A stretch of 64,000 bases of DNA, taken from Streptomyces sp. JH34. Lineage in GTDB: Bacteria; Actinomycetota; Actinomycetes; Streptomycetales; Streptomycetaceae. Made by a program: the position numbers and the translations under genes. The stretch spans positions 3,100,001-3,164,000 of the forward strand of contig NZ_JAJSOO010000001.1 in the NCBI RefSeq assembly GCF_029428875.1, read 5' to 3'. This document shows positions 9,340 to 18,021 of the stretch, one piece after another; the stretch's first letter is position 1; each line of letters starts with the position of its first letter. The notes beneath the pieces were generated by a model that had not been told where the DNA came from, searched no databases, and saw nothing but the letters and a program-made list of their open reading frames with translations.

Positions 9340-12306
9340 ATGGACCGCGACAACGGACCCGGCGTGCGCGTTCCGGAGCAACGGACGCCGTGGGAACGAG
9401 CGTCCGGCACCGATCTGCGCTTCACCGTGCTCGGCCCGGTACGCGTCTGGCGCGGCGGCGAGGCCCTCCCCTCGGGCTCCCCGCAGCAACGCGCCCTGCT
9501 GGCAGCCCTGTTGCTGCGCTACGGGCGCACGGCCACCGCCGCCGAGCTCATCGACGCCCTCTGGGGCGACGAGCCCCCCTCCCAGGCACTGGCCACGGTA
9601 CGGACGTACGCGTCCAGGCTCCGCAAGACCCTGGGCCAGGACACCCTCGTCAGCGAGGCGGGAGGCTACGCCGTCCGGATCCCGCGCGAGGCGCTCGACC
9701 TGACGCTCGCCCAGGACCTGGCGGCGGAGGCGGAGAAGGCGCGCGGCGGCGGGGACCGCTTCAAGGCCCGCACGCTGATCAACAAGCTGCTCGGCCTCTG
9801 GGACGGCGAGGCCCTCGCCTCACTCCCCGGCCCGTACGCCGAGAACCAGCGCACCAGCCTGGAGGAATGGCGTCTCCAGCTCACCGAGACCCGGCTCGAC
9901 CTGGACCTGGAGGTGGGCTGCCACGCGGAGGCGGTCTCCGAACTCACCGCGCTGACAGCCGCACAGCCCCTGCGCGAGCGTCTGCGCGAACTGCTGATGG
10001 TCGCCCTGTACCGCAGCGGCCGGCAGGCCGAGGCGCTGGCGGTGTACGCCGACACGCGTCGGCTGCTCGCGGAGGAACTGGGCGTCGACCCGCGCCCCGA
10101 ACTGTCCCAGCTCCAGCAGCGGATCCTCCGGGCGGACGAGGAGCTGGCCAGGCCGGCCGACGAACCCGCTCCCGCCTCCGTACCGGTCCGCCCTGCCCAG
10201 CTCCCCGCCAACGTCCCGGACTTCACAGGCCGAGCCGCGTTCGTACGCGAGCTGGGTGACCGGCTGGTGAGCGCCGAGGGCTCCGTCATGGCGGTCTCCG
10301 CGCTGGCCGGCATCGGCGGCGTCGGCAAGACGACCCTCGCCGTCCACATCGCCCACCGGGCACGCCCGCACTTCCCGGACGGCCAGCTGTACGTCGACCT
10401 GCAGGGCGCGGGCAACACCGCTGCCGCCCCCGAGACCGTCCTCGGCGCGTTCCTGCGCGCGCTGGGCACCGCCGACTCCGCGATCCCGGACTCCCTGGAC
10501 GAGCGGGCCGCCCTCTACCGCTCCATCCTCGACGGCCGGCGCGTCCTGGTCCTGCTCGACAACGCCCACGACGCGGCCCAGATCCGCCCGCTGCTGCCCG
10601 GCACCGAGGGCTGCGTGGCGCTCGTCACCAGCCGGGTCCGCATGGTCGACCTGGCCGGAGCGCACCTGGTGGACCTGGACGTGATGTCGCCCGAGGAGGC
10701 CCTGCAGCTCTTCACCCGTATCGTCGGCGACGAACGCGTCCGCTCGGAGCGGGAGGCGGCCCTGGACGTGGTGGCCGCGTGCGGCTTCCTGCCGCTGGCG
10801 ATCCGCATCGCCGCGTCCCGGCTGGCCGCCCGCCGGACCTGGACGGTCTCGGTACTGGCCGCGAAGCTCGCCGACGAACGCCGCCGCCTCGACGAACTCC
10901 AGGCCGGCGACCTCGCCGTGAAGGCCACCTTCGAGCTCGGCTACGGCCAGCTGGAGCCGGCCCAGGCCCGCGCCTTCCGCCTGCTCGGCCTGGCGGACGG
11001 CCCGGACATCTCCCTCGCGGCGGCCGCCGCCCTGCTGAACCTCGCCCCCCACACGGCGGAGGACCTCCTGGAGTCGCTGGTCGACACCAGCCTGCTGGAG
11101 TCGGCGGCCCCGGGCCGCTACCGCTACCACGACCTGGTTCGCCTCTACGCGCGTGCGTGCGCGGAACGGGACGAGCAGCCGCCGGTGGAGAAGGAACTGG
11201 CGCTCTCACGGCTGCTGGACTTCTACCTGGCCACGGCCGCGGGGGTGTACGCGCTGGAGCGGCCCGGGGAGCGGGTGCTCGACCACTTCACACGGACCGC
11301 GTACCCAGGGCTCACCTTCCAGGTGCGCGAGACCGCACTGGACTGGCTCTTCTCGGAGTCCAACGGACTGCTGGCCTGTGCGAGGCAGTCGGCCGGATCC
11401 GGCATGCCGGGTCGCGCCGCCGATCTGCTCATGGCGGTGGTGGACCTGGGTGAGTCGGGCGCCAACTCGCACCAGTTCGCCACCGCGGCGAAGTCCGTGA
11501 GCGAGGCGGCTCGGGCAGCGGGCGACGCACAGGCCGAGGGCCGGGCCCGCACGATGCTGACCCACGCCCTCAGCGTCTCCGGGCGGTTCGCGGAGGCCGA
11601 GGCCCGGTGCGCGCTGGAGCTCGGCCGGCTGGCCGACGACCCCGTCTCACTCGGGCAGGTCCCCAACCAGCTCGGGATCATCGCCCTGTACGAGAACCGG
11701 CACTCCGACGCCGAGAACCACCTTCGCGAGGCGCTCGCCGCCTTCCGGGCGGACGGCAACAAGCCCGGCGAGGCGTCGGCCCTGTGCAACCTCTCGCGCG
11801 TCCACCTGGCCACAGGGAGGACGACGAGCGCCGTGGACCTCGCCCAGCAGGGCGTCGGCATCTACGAGGCGGACGCCTCGGGTCTGGCCCTGCGCCTCGC
11901 CAACGGGAAGTACGCCCTGGGGCTGGCGCTCACGGGGACCGGGCGGACGGCCGCCGCCCAGGAGGCACTGACCGAGGCGATGTCGATATTCCGCGACAGC
12001 CGGCAGCAGCTCTGGCACGGAATGACCCTCTTCCGCCTGGCCGAGCTGTACCTGGCCATCCGTCAGCCCGCGCACGCGGCGTCGCACGCCGAGCAGGCGC
12101 TCGCGATCCTGCGCGGTATCGGTGGTGAGTGGCGCCGCGCGAACGTGCTCACCGCCCTGGGCCGTGGCCTCGCGGGCATCGGCCAGACCGACCGTGCCCA
12201 CGTCTGCTGGAACGAGGCGCTCTCGATCTTCGACAACCTCGCCTCACCCGAGGCCGCCTCCGTGCGTGAGCTCCTGACCCCGACCCCGGTCGCCAGGGCC
12301 TCCTGA
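9340..12306 (+). CDS. afsR: AfsR: SARP-type pleiotropic regulator with NB-ARC ATPase and TPR domains
   Basis: 988-residue global activator of antibiotic production. Seen in order: an OmpR-like winged helix from about residue 28 (LRFTVLGPVRVWRGGEALP, SPQQRALLAALLL), the BTAD domain to about 265, an NB-ARC ATPase with Walker A GIGGVGKTT at about 324-332 and Walker B-like RVLVLLDNAHD near 402, then TPR-like helices to the end. In S. coelicolor, AfsR is phosphorylated by AfsK and activates afsS. All three genes are present here, and afsS lies directly downstream. The ATG at 9340 is chosen for its GGGGGG ribosome site and because the family starts near RVPEQR. Length matches AfsR rather than short SARPs. 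Confidence 0.93.
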   Translation: MDRDNGPGVRVPEQRTPWERASGTDLRFTVLGPVRVWRGGEALPSGSPQQRALLAALLLRYGRTATAAELIDALWGDEPPSQALATVRTYASRLRKTLGQDTLVSEAGGYAVRIPREALDLTLAQDLAAEAEKARGGGDRFKARTLINKLLGLWDGEALASLPGPYAENQRTSLEEWRLQLTETRLDLDLEVGCHAEAVSELTALTAAQPLRERLRELLMVALYRSGRQAEALAVYADTRRLLAEELGVDPRPELSQLQQRILRADEELARPADEPAPASVPVRPAQLPANVPDFTGRAAFVRELGDRLVSAEGSVMAVSALAGIGGVGKTTLAVHIAHRARPHFPDGQLYVDLQGAGNTAAAPETVLGAFLRALGTADSAIPDSLDERAALYRSILDGRRVLVLLDNAHDAAQIRPLLPGTEGCVALVTSRVRMVDLAGAHLVDLDVMSPEEALQLFTRIVGDERVRSEREAALDVVAACGFLPLAIRIAASRLAARRTWTVSVLAAKLADERRRLDELQAGDLAVKATFELGYGQLEPAQARAFRLLGLADGPDISLAAAAALLNLAPHTAEDLLESLVDTSLLESAAPGRYRYHDLVRLYARACAERDEQPPVEKELALSRLLDFYLATAAGVYALERPGERVLDHFTRTAYPGLTFQVRETALDWLFSESNGLLACARQSAGSGMPGRAADLLMAVVDLGESGANSHQFATAAKSVSEAARAAGDAQAEGRARTMLTHALSVSGRFAEAEARCALELGRLADDPVSLGQVPNQLGIIALYENRHSDAENHLREALAAFRADGNKPGEASALCNLSRVHLATGRTTSAVDLAQQGVGIYEADASGLALRLANGKYALGLALTGTGRTAAAQEALTEAMSIFRDSRQQLWHGMTLFRLAELYLAIRQPAHAASHAEQALAILRGIGGEWRRANVLTALGRGLAGIGQTDRAHVCWNEALSIFDNLASPEAASVRELLTPTPVARAS

Positions 12307-12307
12307 C

Positions 12308-12351
12308 CGGCGTTCATCATTCGTTTATCGCCGGACGGCACTCTCTACTCA
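12308..12351 (+). promoter_or_regulatory. Candidate AfsR-binding direct repeat and afsS promoter
   Basis: CGTTCATC at 12311-12318 and CGTTTATC at 12322-12329 form a direct repeat with an exact 11-bp period, the arrangement SARP proteins recognise on one face of DNA. CACTCT at 12339-12344 and TACTCA at 12346-12351 are possible -10 elements. The repeats are enclosed by CCGGCG/CGCCGG inverted arms. AfsR activation of afsS through such repeats is known in S. coelicolor; the site here is inferred. Confidence 0.6.
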
Positions 12352-12499
12352 TCGATCCGTCGCGTCGGGGGGCAGACGGATCGGCGAGAGGCCTCACCGT
12401 CAGGGTGATCGGCCCCAGGAGCCCGCCCGGCGATCCACGGGGGAACCGCCGGGCGGACTCCTCATCCACAGTCACCACCCCTTTCAGGAGCTGAACTTC

Positions 12500-12673
12500 A
12501 TGGCCGAGAAGAGCGACATCCTCAAGCCCGCGGACGCGCACGCCACCGGCGAGGAGCTCACCACCCAGGACGCCCACGCCACCGGTACGCCCCTCAAGCC
12601 GGCGGACGCGCACGCCACCGGCGAGGAGCTCACCACCCAGGACGCCCACGCCACGAGCGAGCCGTCCAAGTAG
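12500..12673 (+). CDS. afsS: AfsS: small repeat-containing activator of secondary metabolism
   Basis: 57-residue acidic protein made almost wholly of repeats. DAHAT occurs four times, alternating KPADAHATGEE and TTQDAHATG, as in AfsS proteins where a T-x-x-D-x-H-x motif recurs. The DNA shows a 72-bp tandem duplication beginning at 12521 and 12593. In S. coelicolor, afsS is transcribed only when AfsR activates it and stimulates actinorhodin and undecylprodigiosin production. The ATG at 12500 has CAGGAG nine bases upstream. It is too short for normal gene finders. Identification rests on the repeat motif plus its position directly after afsR. Confidence 0.9.
   Translation: MAEKSDILKPADAHATGEELTTQDAHATGTPLKPADAHATGEELTTQDAHATSEPSK
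12521..12661 (+). repeat. Two-copy 72-bp tandem repeat inside afsS
   Basis: Unit 1 runs from 12521 to 12592 and unit 2 begins at 12593 with near-identical sequence until the last few codons. Each unit encodes 24 residues carrying two DAHAT motifs, so the duplication doubles the motif number. Confidence 0.85.
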
Positions 12674-12756
12674 ACCTCACCCGCACGGGGGCGGGCGGCC
12701 GCGGCGGCGCGGAGGGGGAGCCGTCGCGGCCGCCGCACGTCCGCGCACACGGAGCA

Positions 12757-12780
12757 GGGCCCGAGCTTCCGCTCGGGCCC
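12757..12780. terminator. Terminator between afsS and the convergent secreted-protein gene
   Basis: GGGCCCGAGC at 12757-12766 and GCTCGGGCCC at 12771-12780 form a perfect 10-bp stem with a TTCC loop, placed between convergent genes. Confidence 0.75.
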
Positions 12781-12799
12781 TCGCTCGTCGCCTCGTCCG

Positions 12800-13330
12800 T
12801 CAGTACCGCAGCTCCGCCGTGACCAGGCAGCGCTTCACGCGGGAGACCGAGCGCGGACTGTCCATCCGGACGGCGACGATCCTGGACTCGCCCGCGTCGA
12901 CCTCGACCTCGGTCTCACCCGTGTCGACGGTCAGGCCCTTGGCGTCGACGAAGGTCACGTCGACCTCGTACACATGCGTGCCCGTCGCGTTCGAGCTGAC
13001 CTCGATCGACGAGGAGGTGTTCGCCTTGCGCTTGCCCTTCTTGGGCTGGGCGCAGCGGACGACGCGCAGTCCGGGGGCCTCCGACGCGGTCGGGTCGGGG
13101 GTGGGCGACTCGTAGGCGGAGTCGCCGGACGAGCCGGACGAACTGTCGTTGTCGTCGTCGTAGTCGCGGTAGCCGTTGTTGCTCTTCTTGGAGTTGGAGC
13201 AGCCACCGCCGGAGCCGCCGGAGCTGCGGCTCTTCCCGCTCTTCCCGCCGTGGCTGGATGTCGAGAACCCGGTGAGCGCGAGCACCACCACGACCAGGAC
13301 CGCCGCGAACCTCATCTGTCGCCGCACCAT
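12800..13330 (-). CDS. Secreted Ser/Gly-rich protein of unknown function
   Basis: 176-residue predicted exported protein. Seen: a short basic start and hydrophobic segment (MRFAAVLVVVVLALTGF) acting as signal peptide, a low-complexity Gly/Ser/Lys/Asp linker, then a compact C-terminal domain of alternating strands (THVYEVDVTFVDAKGLTVD, ETEVEVDAGESRIVAVRMD). The domain resembles small extracytoplasmic beta-sandwich domains of the FxLYD/TRAF-like kind, with Cys at VVRCAQ and KRCLVT that could pair. The ATG at 13328-13330 has a G-rich ribosome site; a second in-frame ATG follows five codons later. It converges on afsS. No function can be assigned. Confidence 0.7.
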   Translation of the reverse strand: MVRRQMRFAAVLVVVVLALTGFSTSSHGGKSGKSRSSGGSGGGCSNSKKSNNGYRDYDDDNDSSSGSSGDSAYESPTPDPTASEAPGLRVVRCAQPKKGKRKANTSSSIEVSSNATGTHVYEVDVTFVDAKGLTVDTGETEVEVDAGESRIVAVRMDSPRSVSRVKRCLVTAELRY

Positions 13331-13544
13331 CGATGCAGCCCCCCTAGCTGTTGCCGGCTTCTTCGGCCGTCGCACGACCGCGCGACACCGTAACCCACAG
13401 CATTCCGCCCACTCACCCATGGTGCGGTCATGACCCTGTCACGGTCTCGTCATGGTCTCCGATGGCAGGAGGATCGGGCCGGGCGTAGCGTCGAGGCGGG
13501 GAGCGGTGCGCACAGCCGTGCGCCCTTGGCCCGGGAGGCTGTCG

Positions 13545-14222
13545 ATGATCCGCAACGTCCTCGGTTCCGTCGTCGCCCTCGTGGGAGCGGCGGCGGCCGT
13601 ACAGAGCCCCTTCCACACCTGGTACAACGACCGCCTCGGGCGGGACTACCGCGTGCAGGACCTGTTCGACGGCATCACGGGGGTCTCGTCGTCCGTGCTG
13701 GGTTCGATGCTGGCGCCGTTCCTCTTCGCCGCGCTGGTGACGCTTGTCGGCGTCGTGCTCCGCTCGCGCTGGGTGGTGGCCGTCGCGGGCCTGGTCGTCA
13801 TCGGCTTCACCGTCCTGTGGATGGTGCGGCTGGGTCAGGCCGCGGGGAGCCTGACGGTCGGTGGCGACGGCTCCGGACTCCGCTGGGGCGTCGCGCAGGC
13901 GCTGGCGGGCGGTGTCCTGCTGCTGCTGGGCGCGCTGGTGATGTCGGGCCGGCGCGGAGTACGGCAGAGGCGGGGCGCCGAGCCGTATCCCACGCCGCCG
14001 GACGACCGCCCCGACACCTGGCCGCCGACCCAGGAGCCGGGACCGGCCGCGTACACGTCCCCCGGACCGGAGCCCGAGGCCGACCCGTACACGGGCCCCG
14101 GGCGGCACCGGGCGGCCCGGGACGACGAGGACACCGCGGAGTCCCCGGTCCAGGACGGGAGCACCCACCCCGTCCAGGGCGAGCAGCGGGAGCGGGACCG
14201 GTACCACCCGCCCCATCCGTGA
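13545..14222 (+). CDS. Integral membrane protein in the afsS-afsK interval
   Basis: 225-residue protein with about four membrane spans: LGSVVALVGAAAAV, MLAPFLFAALVTLVGVVL, WVVAVAGLVVIGFTVLWMV and ALAGGVLLLLGALVM. A charged, proline-rich cytoplasmic tail of about 85 residues follows. The ATG at 13545 has GGGAGG upstream. It ends three bases before the end of convergent afsK, and the same neighbour arrangement occurs, from memory, in S. coelicolor. The tail contains several Thr/Ser-Pro sites that a kinase could use, but nothing shows this directly. Confidence 0.75.
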   Translation: MIRNVLGSVVALVGAAAAVQSPFHTWYNDRLGRDYRVQDLFDGITGVSSSVLGSMLAPFLFAALVTLVGVVLRSRWVVAVAGLVVIGFTVLWMVRLGQAAGSLTVGGDGSGLRWGVAQALAGGVLLLLGALVMSGRRGVRQRRGAEPYPTPPDDRPDTWPPTQEPGPAAYTSPGPEPEADPYTGPGRHRAARDDEDTAESPVQDGSTHPVQGEQRERDRYHPPHP

Positions 14223-14225
14223 GCG

Positions 14226-16598
14226 TCAGCCCCGGGCCCTGTTCCCCGTCCCGGTGCCCTTCAGGGCGTCGAGGGCGTACACGCAGCGGTCCTTGCTGCA
14301 CGCGTACACGACGCCTGCCTGCGCCACCGGGGAGCCCGTGATCTCGCCACCCGTGGCCAGCTTCCAGCGGAGCTGGCCACCCGCCGCGTCCAGCGTGTAG
14401 AGCACGTGGTCCGCCGAACCGAAGTGGACCCGGCCGTCGGCGACCACCGGGGCGCCGACCACGTCGCCGCCCGCGGCGAAGCGCCACTTCGGAGTGCCGG
14501 TCACCGCGTCCAGGGTGTACAGCGCGCTGCCGCTGCCGACGTGTACGTTGCCCGCCGTGACCAGCACGGGCTCGACGGACTGCCGGGCCTCGGTCGCGAT
14601 CCGCCACCGGTCCTTGCCGGTCGATGCGTCCAGGGCGTACACGGTGCCGAGGTAGTCGGCGAGGTACACACCGCCGCCCGTGACCGCCGGGCCCGGGGCG
14701 AACGCGGGCGGTGACAGGAAGACGGCCGGGGACTCGAAGTGCCAGCGCACCCGGCCCGAGACGGTGTCCACGGCGAGCACCCGGTTCCCCGCCACGACGT
14801 ACACGGAGCCGTCGGGCGCGGGGGCGACCCGGACCGGGACCCCGCCGCAGGAGGCGGCGTCGCCGACGGGGTACGACCACCGCTCGGTGCCGGTGCGCGC
14901 GTCCACGGCCCGCAGCCGGGCGTCCTGCCACAGGAACACCGTGCCGTCGTGGATGACGGGACCGGCCTCGGCCGTCTCGAAGTCCGTCTGGACGCCCGTG
15001 GTCTCCCACAGCTTCTCGCCGCCGGACGCCTCCCACGCCTGTACGCCGCCGCCCCGTGTCCCGGTCAGGACGGTGCCTCGGTCGGCCTTGAGGGAGTACA
15101 CCCAGGCATCGGTCTGGAGGCGCCACCGCTCGGCGCCCGTCGTCGCGTCCAGCGCGTACAGGGACGGGCCGTCCGAGGCGTGGATCCGGCCTCCGTCCAC
15201 GGCCATCGACCATGCCACGTCCCGGGTCTTGAACTGACGGCGCCCGTTGCCGACGTCGAGGGCGTGGACCTCGAAGGACGTCACGTACAGCAGGTCGCCG
15301 ACCACGACCGGGGTGCCCCACACATCGTTCGACATGCGGAAGCGCCACGGGCGCCAGCGCTCCGGCGCGGCGGGCGCCGCGTCCGGGGCCGGCGCGGGGG
15401 CGGGCACCGGAGCGGCCGTGGTGTGCCCGCCGGGCGGGCGCACCCAGCCGGTGGCCGGATCGGCGTGCGCCGCCGCGGGACCGCGTACGTCCACGGGGCG
15501 AGGCCCGGGTCCGATCGGCACCTTCGCGCCGGGCAGCCGTACAGGACCGCCGTCGGGAGCGGGCGCCGACACCGGCGCGGGGGCCGGTGCCGTCCGCAGG
15601 TCACCGCCGCCGCCGCGCCACGCCCCGTCCCGGTCGTCACCCGCCGGCGGTCGCTGCGGAGGCGGGGGGACGGCCATGGGGGCGGGCGCGACGGTGACGG
15701 CACGGCCACCACCGCGGCGCTGCTCGATCATCGCGGTCGCCACGGTCGGCAGCCAGGCCGACGCCGTACCGCTGTCGTCGCTGCCCGAGGCGAACAGGTG
15801 CGGGGCCAGCTGGGACTGCAGGTCCGCCGGGCTGGGCCGCCGGGTCGGGTCCATCTGCATGCAGGACTCGATGAGCGGGCGCAGGTCGTCGGGCAGACCC
15901 TCGGTGTCGGGGCCCTCCCGCAGCAGCATGAACACCGTCTCGACCGGGTTCGCCCCGTGGTAGGGCGCGTGTCCCGTCGCCGCGAAGACCAGGGTCGAGC
16001 CGAGCGAGAAGATGTCGCTGGCCCCCGTCACGCTTCGCGAGTCGCGCGCCTGCTCCGGAGACATGTACGCGGGCGTGCCCACCGCCACGTTCGTCATGGT
16101 CAGCCGGGTGTTGGAGACCCCGGACGCGATCCCGAAGTCGATCACCCGCGGCCCGTCCTCGACGACGAGGACGTTGGACGGCTTCAGGTCGCGGTGGACG
16201 AGGCCCGCCCCGTGGATCGACTGGAGGGCCTCCGCGATGCCGGCGGCCAGCCAGCGCACGGCCTGCGTCGGCATCGGCCCGCACTCACTCACTATCTCCT
16301 CGAGGGAGGGGGCGGGTACGTAGGCGGTGGCCAGCCAGGGCACGGCCGCCCTCGGGTCGGCGTCGACCACGGCGGCGGTGTAGAAACCGCTGACCGCGCG
16401 AGCGGCCTCCACCTCACGCGTGAAGCGGACCCGGAACAACTGGTCCTCCGCCAGTTCCGTCCGGACCGTCTTGATCGCCACCCGTCGGCCCGACGCCGAC
16501 CTCGCCAGATAGACCAGCCCCATGCCGCCGGCCCCGAGCCGTCCCAGCACCTCGAACGGGCCGATCCGCCTCGGGTCATGCTGCGTCAGCTGCTCCAC
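14226..16598 (-). CDS. afsK: AfsK: Ser/Thr kinase with C-terminal PQQ-type beta-propeller
   Basis: 790-residue kinase that phosphorylates AfsR in S. coelicolor and also acts at hyphal tips (known). Seen: GRLGAGGMG at residues 19-27, Lys K43, HRDLKPSN with Asp D137, DFG 154-156, and activation loop [21 protein letters not shown], whose T167/T169 lie where AfsK autophosphorylates near Thr-168. A Pro/Ala-rich linker (about 310-430) leads to repeated strands of the [13 protein letters not shown] type, a PQQ-like propeller. There is no membrane span. The GTG at 16596-16598 is chosen for GGAGGT and because AfsK begins at this point ([15 protein letters not shown]); longer upstream frames lack a site. 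Confidence 0.93.
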   Translation of the reverse strand: MEQLTQHDPRRIGPFEVLGRLGAGGMGLVYLARSASGRRVAIKTVRTELAEDQLFRVRFTREVEAARAVSGFYTAAVVDADPRAAVPWLATAYVPAPSLEEIVSECGPMPTQAVRWLAAGIAEALQSIHGAGLVHRDLKPSNVLVVEDGPRVIDFGIASGVSNTRLTMTNVAVGTPAYMSPEQARDSRSVTGASDIFSLGSTLVFAATGHAPYHGANPVETVFMLLREGPDTEGLPDDLRPLIESCMQMDPTRRPSPADLQSQLAPHLFASGSDDSGTASAWLPTVATAMIEQRRGGGRAVTVAPAPMAVPPPPQRPPAGDDRDGAWRGGGGDLRTAPAPAPVSAPAPDGGPVRLPGAKVPIGPGPRPVDVRGPAAAHADPATGWVRPPGGHTTAAPVPAPAPAPDAAPAAPERWRPWRFRMSNDVWGTPVVVGDLLYVTSFEVHALDVGNGRRQFKTRDVAWSMAVDGGRIHASDGPSLYALDATTGAERWRLQTDAWVYSLKADRGTVLTGTRGGGVQAWEASGGEKLWETTGVQTDFETAEAGPVIHDGTVFLWQDARLRAVDARTGTERWSYPVGDAASCGGVPVRVAPAPDGSVYVVAGNRVLAVDTVSGRVRWHFESPAVFLSPPAFAPGPAVTGGGVYLADYLGTVYALDASTGKDRWRIATEARQSVEPVLVTAGNVHVGSGSALYTLDAVTGTPKWRFAAGGDVVGAPVVADGRVHFGSADHVLYTLDAAGGQLRWKLATGGEITGSPVAQAGVVYACSKDRCVYALDALKGTGTGNRARG

Positions 16599-16802
16599 TT
16601 GCCTGCCACCTCCCCGTACGGGCCTCTGGATCAGAAGCCCGCGAATTCCCGCCCTGTGCAGCGTCTCACCAGTGGGCACCATTTGGCGGTGCGCACCCTG
16701 ATTCTTCCTGTCCCGGGGCCTGGTTGCGAACCCGGGGGCGAGTCGGGGTGTTGTGTGGCACTCCATCCCTTTCAGGACAGCCGCAGAACCGCCGTCGGCC
16801 GG

Positions 16803-17597
16803 CTACGGCATCGGCTCCGCCGGCTGGAGCACGGCGAAAGCCGCACCCTGGTCGTCCTGGAGGACCGCCGTGCGCCCGTACGGGATGTCGAGGGGCGGGG
16901 CCGTGATCCGGCCACCGAGCCGGGTGGCGGTCTCGACGGCGCGGTCGCAGTCGGCGACGGCGAAGTAGGTCAGGAAGTAGCTGGGCAGCATCTCGGGGAA
17001 CGCGTCCGTGATGACCGCGCGTCCGCCGACCGCCGTGTCCTCGCCCGGTTCGGTCCCCGCGGGTGACCAGACCCGGAAGGGCTCCACCGTCCCGGCGGGA
17101 CCGGGCAGCTCGATGTCGGTGCCCAGGAATCCGAGTACCTCCGCGTAGAAGGCGTCCACGCGCTCCGGCTGCCGGGTGTGGACCTCCGTCCAGCAGAAGG
17201 ATCCCGGGGCGTTCCGCTTCTCGAAACCCGCGCGCTCGCCCGCCTGCCAGAGGCCGAAGACCGCGCCGCCGGGGTCTGCTGCCTGGGCGAGTACCCCGGC
17301 GGCGCCGGCCCTCACCGGGTCGGTGATGACCTGGCCGCCCGCCTTCCGGACCAGGGCGACGGTGGCGAGGATGTCGTCGGTGGAGAAGTAGACGCCCCAG
17401 GTCGTGGGCATACGGCCGTCCTGTTTGGCGGCGAGCGCGGCGACGAGCCGCCCGTCGCTGTAGGCGTCGGCGAAGGGCATGCCGTCACCCGCGCGGAAGG
17501 TCCAGCCGAAGAGCCCGCCGTAGAAGCGCTTGCCGGCCTCCAGGTCGGAGAGCTGCACGTCCACCCAGCACGGAGCGGACTGCGCGAATACGGCCAT
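16803..17597 (-). CDS. Two-domain VOC (glyoxalase-fold) protein, possible AfsK-binding protein KbpA
   Basis: 264-residue protein with two vicinal-oxygen-chelate repeats. The first begins CWVDVQLSDLEAGKRFYGGLFGW, the second FCWTEVHTRQPERVDAFYAEVLGF. Each closes with an AAD(P)GGAVFGLWQ or QDDQGAAFAVLQP strand. Such proteins are usually small-molecule binders or metal-dependent lyases, often loosely named hydroxylase. The ATG at 17595-17597 has GGAAGGA upstream. It lies immediately upstream of afsK in the same direction. In S. coelicolor KbpA, which binds AfsK and inhibits its autophosphorylation, is encoded next to afsK; I believe this is its counterpart, but that rests on memory and position. 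Confidence 0.75.
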   Translation of the reverse strand: MAVFAQSAPCWVDVQLSDLEAGKRFYGGLFGWTFRAGDGMPFADAYSDGRLVAALAAKQDGRMPTTWGVYFSTDDILATVALVRKAGGQVITDPVRAGAAGVLAQAADPGGAVFGLWQAGERAGFEKRNAPGSFCWTEVHTRQPERVDAFYAEVLGFLGTDIELPGPAGTVEPFRVWSPAGTEPGEDTAVGGRAVITDAFPEMLPSYFLTYFAVADCDRAVETATRLGGRITAPPLDIPYGRTAVLQDDQGAAFAVLQPAEPMP

Positions 17598-17696
17598 GGC
17601 CGGGGTCCTTCCGTCGCTGTGGGGTCGTGACGGCGCCTCGACGACGACACGGCGGTGGCGCTGTGGATCGCGGCGGACCACCACGTGGGGGCGGCC

Positions 17697-17710
17697 GTGA
17701 CGTCCGTCAC
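17697..17710. promoter_or_regulatory. Palindrome upstream of the VOC/kbpA-like gene
   Basis: GTGACG TC CGTCAC is a perfect 6-bp inverted repeat with a 2-bp centre, 100 bp upstream of the VOC start. It could be an operator. The adjacent TetR is a candidate binder, without direct evidence. Confidence 0.4.
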
Positions 17711-17795
17711 ACTCAACGTAGCGTCGGGAGACCCGGGGCGCGCCCCGAGGGGGCGAATAGAACCTTTGCCCGAATCGTGAAGCTTTCCCCCGGCC

Positions 17796-17841
17796 CGTGG
17801 ACAGGAGTTGTCCACCGAAGTTATCCACAGGCTGTTGATAA
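17796..17841. promoter_or_regulatory. Cluster of DnaA-box-like sequences
   Basis: Four 9-mers related to TTGTCCACA/TTATCCACA lie within 46 bp: CTGTCCACG (minus, 17796-17804), TTGTCCACC (plus, 17808-17816), TTATCCACA (plus, 17821-17829, identical to the E. coli consensus) and TTATCAACA (minus, 17833-17841). It sits in the 424-bp gap between the VOC gene and the TetR gene. The rest of that gap (17598-18021) holds the divergent promoters and a palindrome at 17697. A chromosomal origin is excluded by context, so a DnaA titration or regulatory site is inferred. Confidence 0.6.
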
Positions 17842-18021
17842 CAACATCGCACCGGGGCACTCCGAGTGCGGCCGGAGGGAAATTCCATAAACGCTCGGGT
17901 TCGCGCGAAATAGCGACTCACCCACCCCCGGGAATTCACCGTCCACCCTGTCCGCACTGGGGCGTTCCCCATTTGCAGTCGGTCAGATCGCGCTCGGATC
18001 ACCCCTCGGTAAGCTGACGGC

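Noticed and set aside
17796..17841. Possible chromosomal replication origin
   Set aside because: No dnaA, dnaN or rpmH genes nearby and too few boxes; only a secondary DnaA-binding site is plausible.
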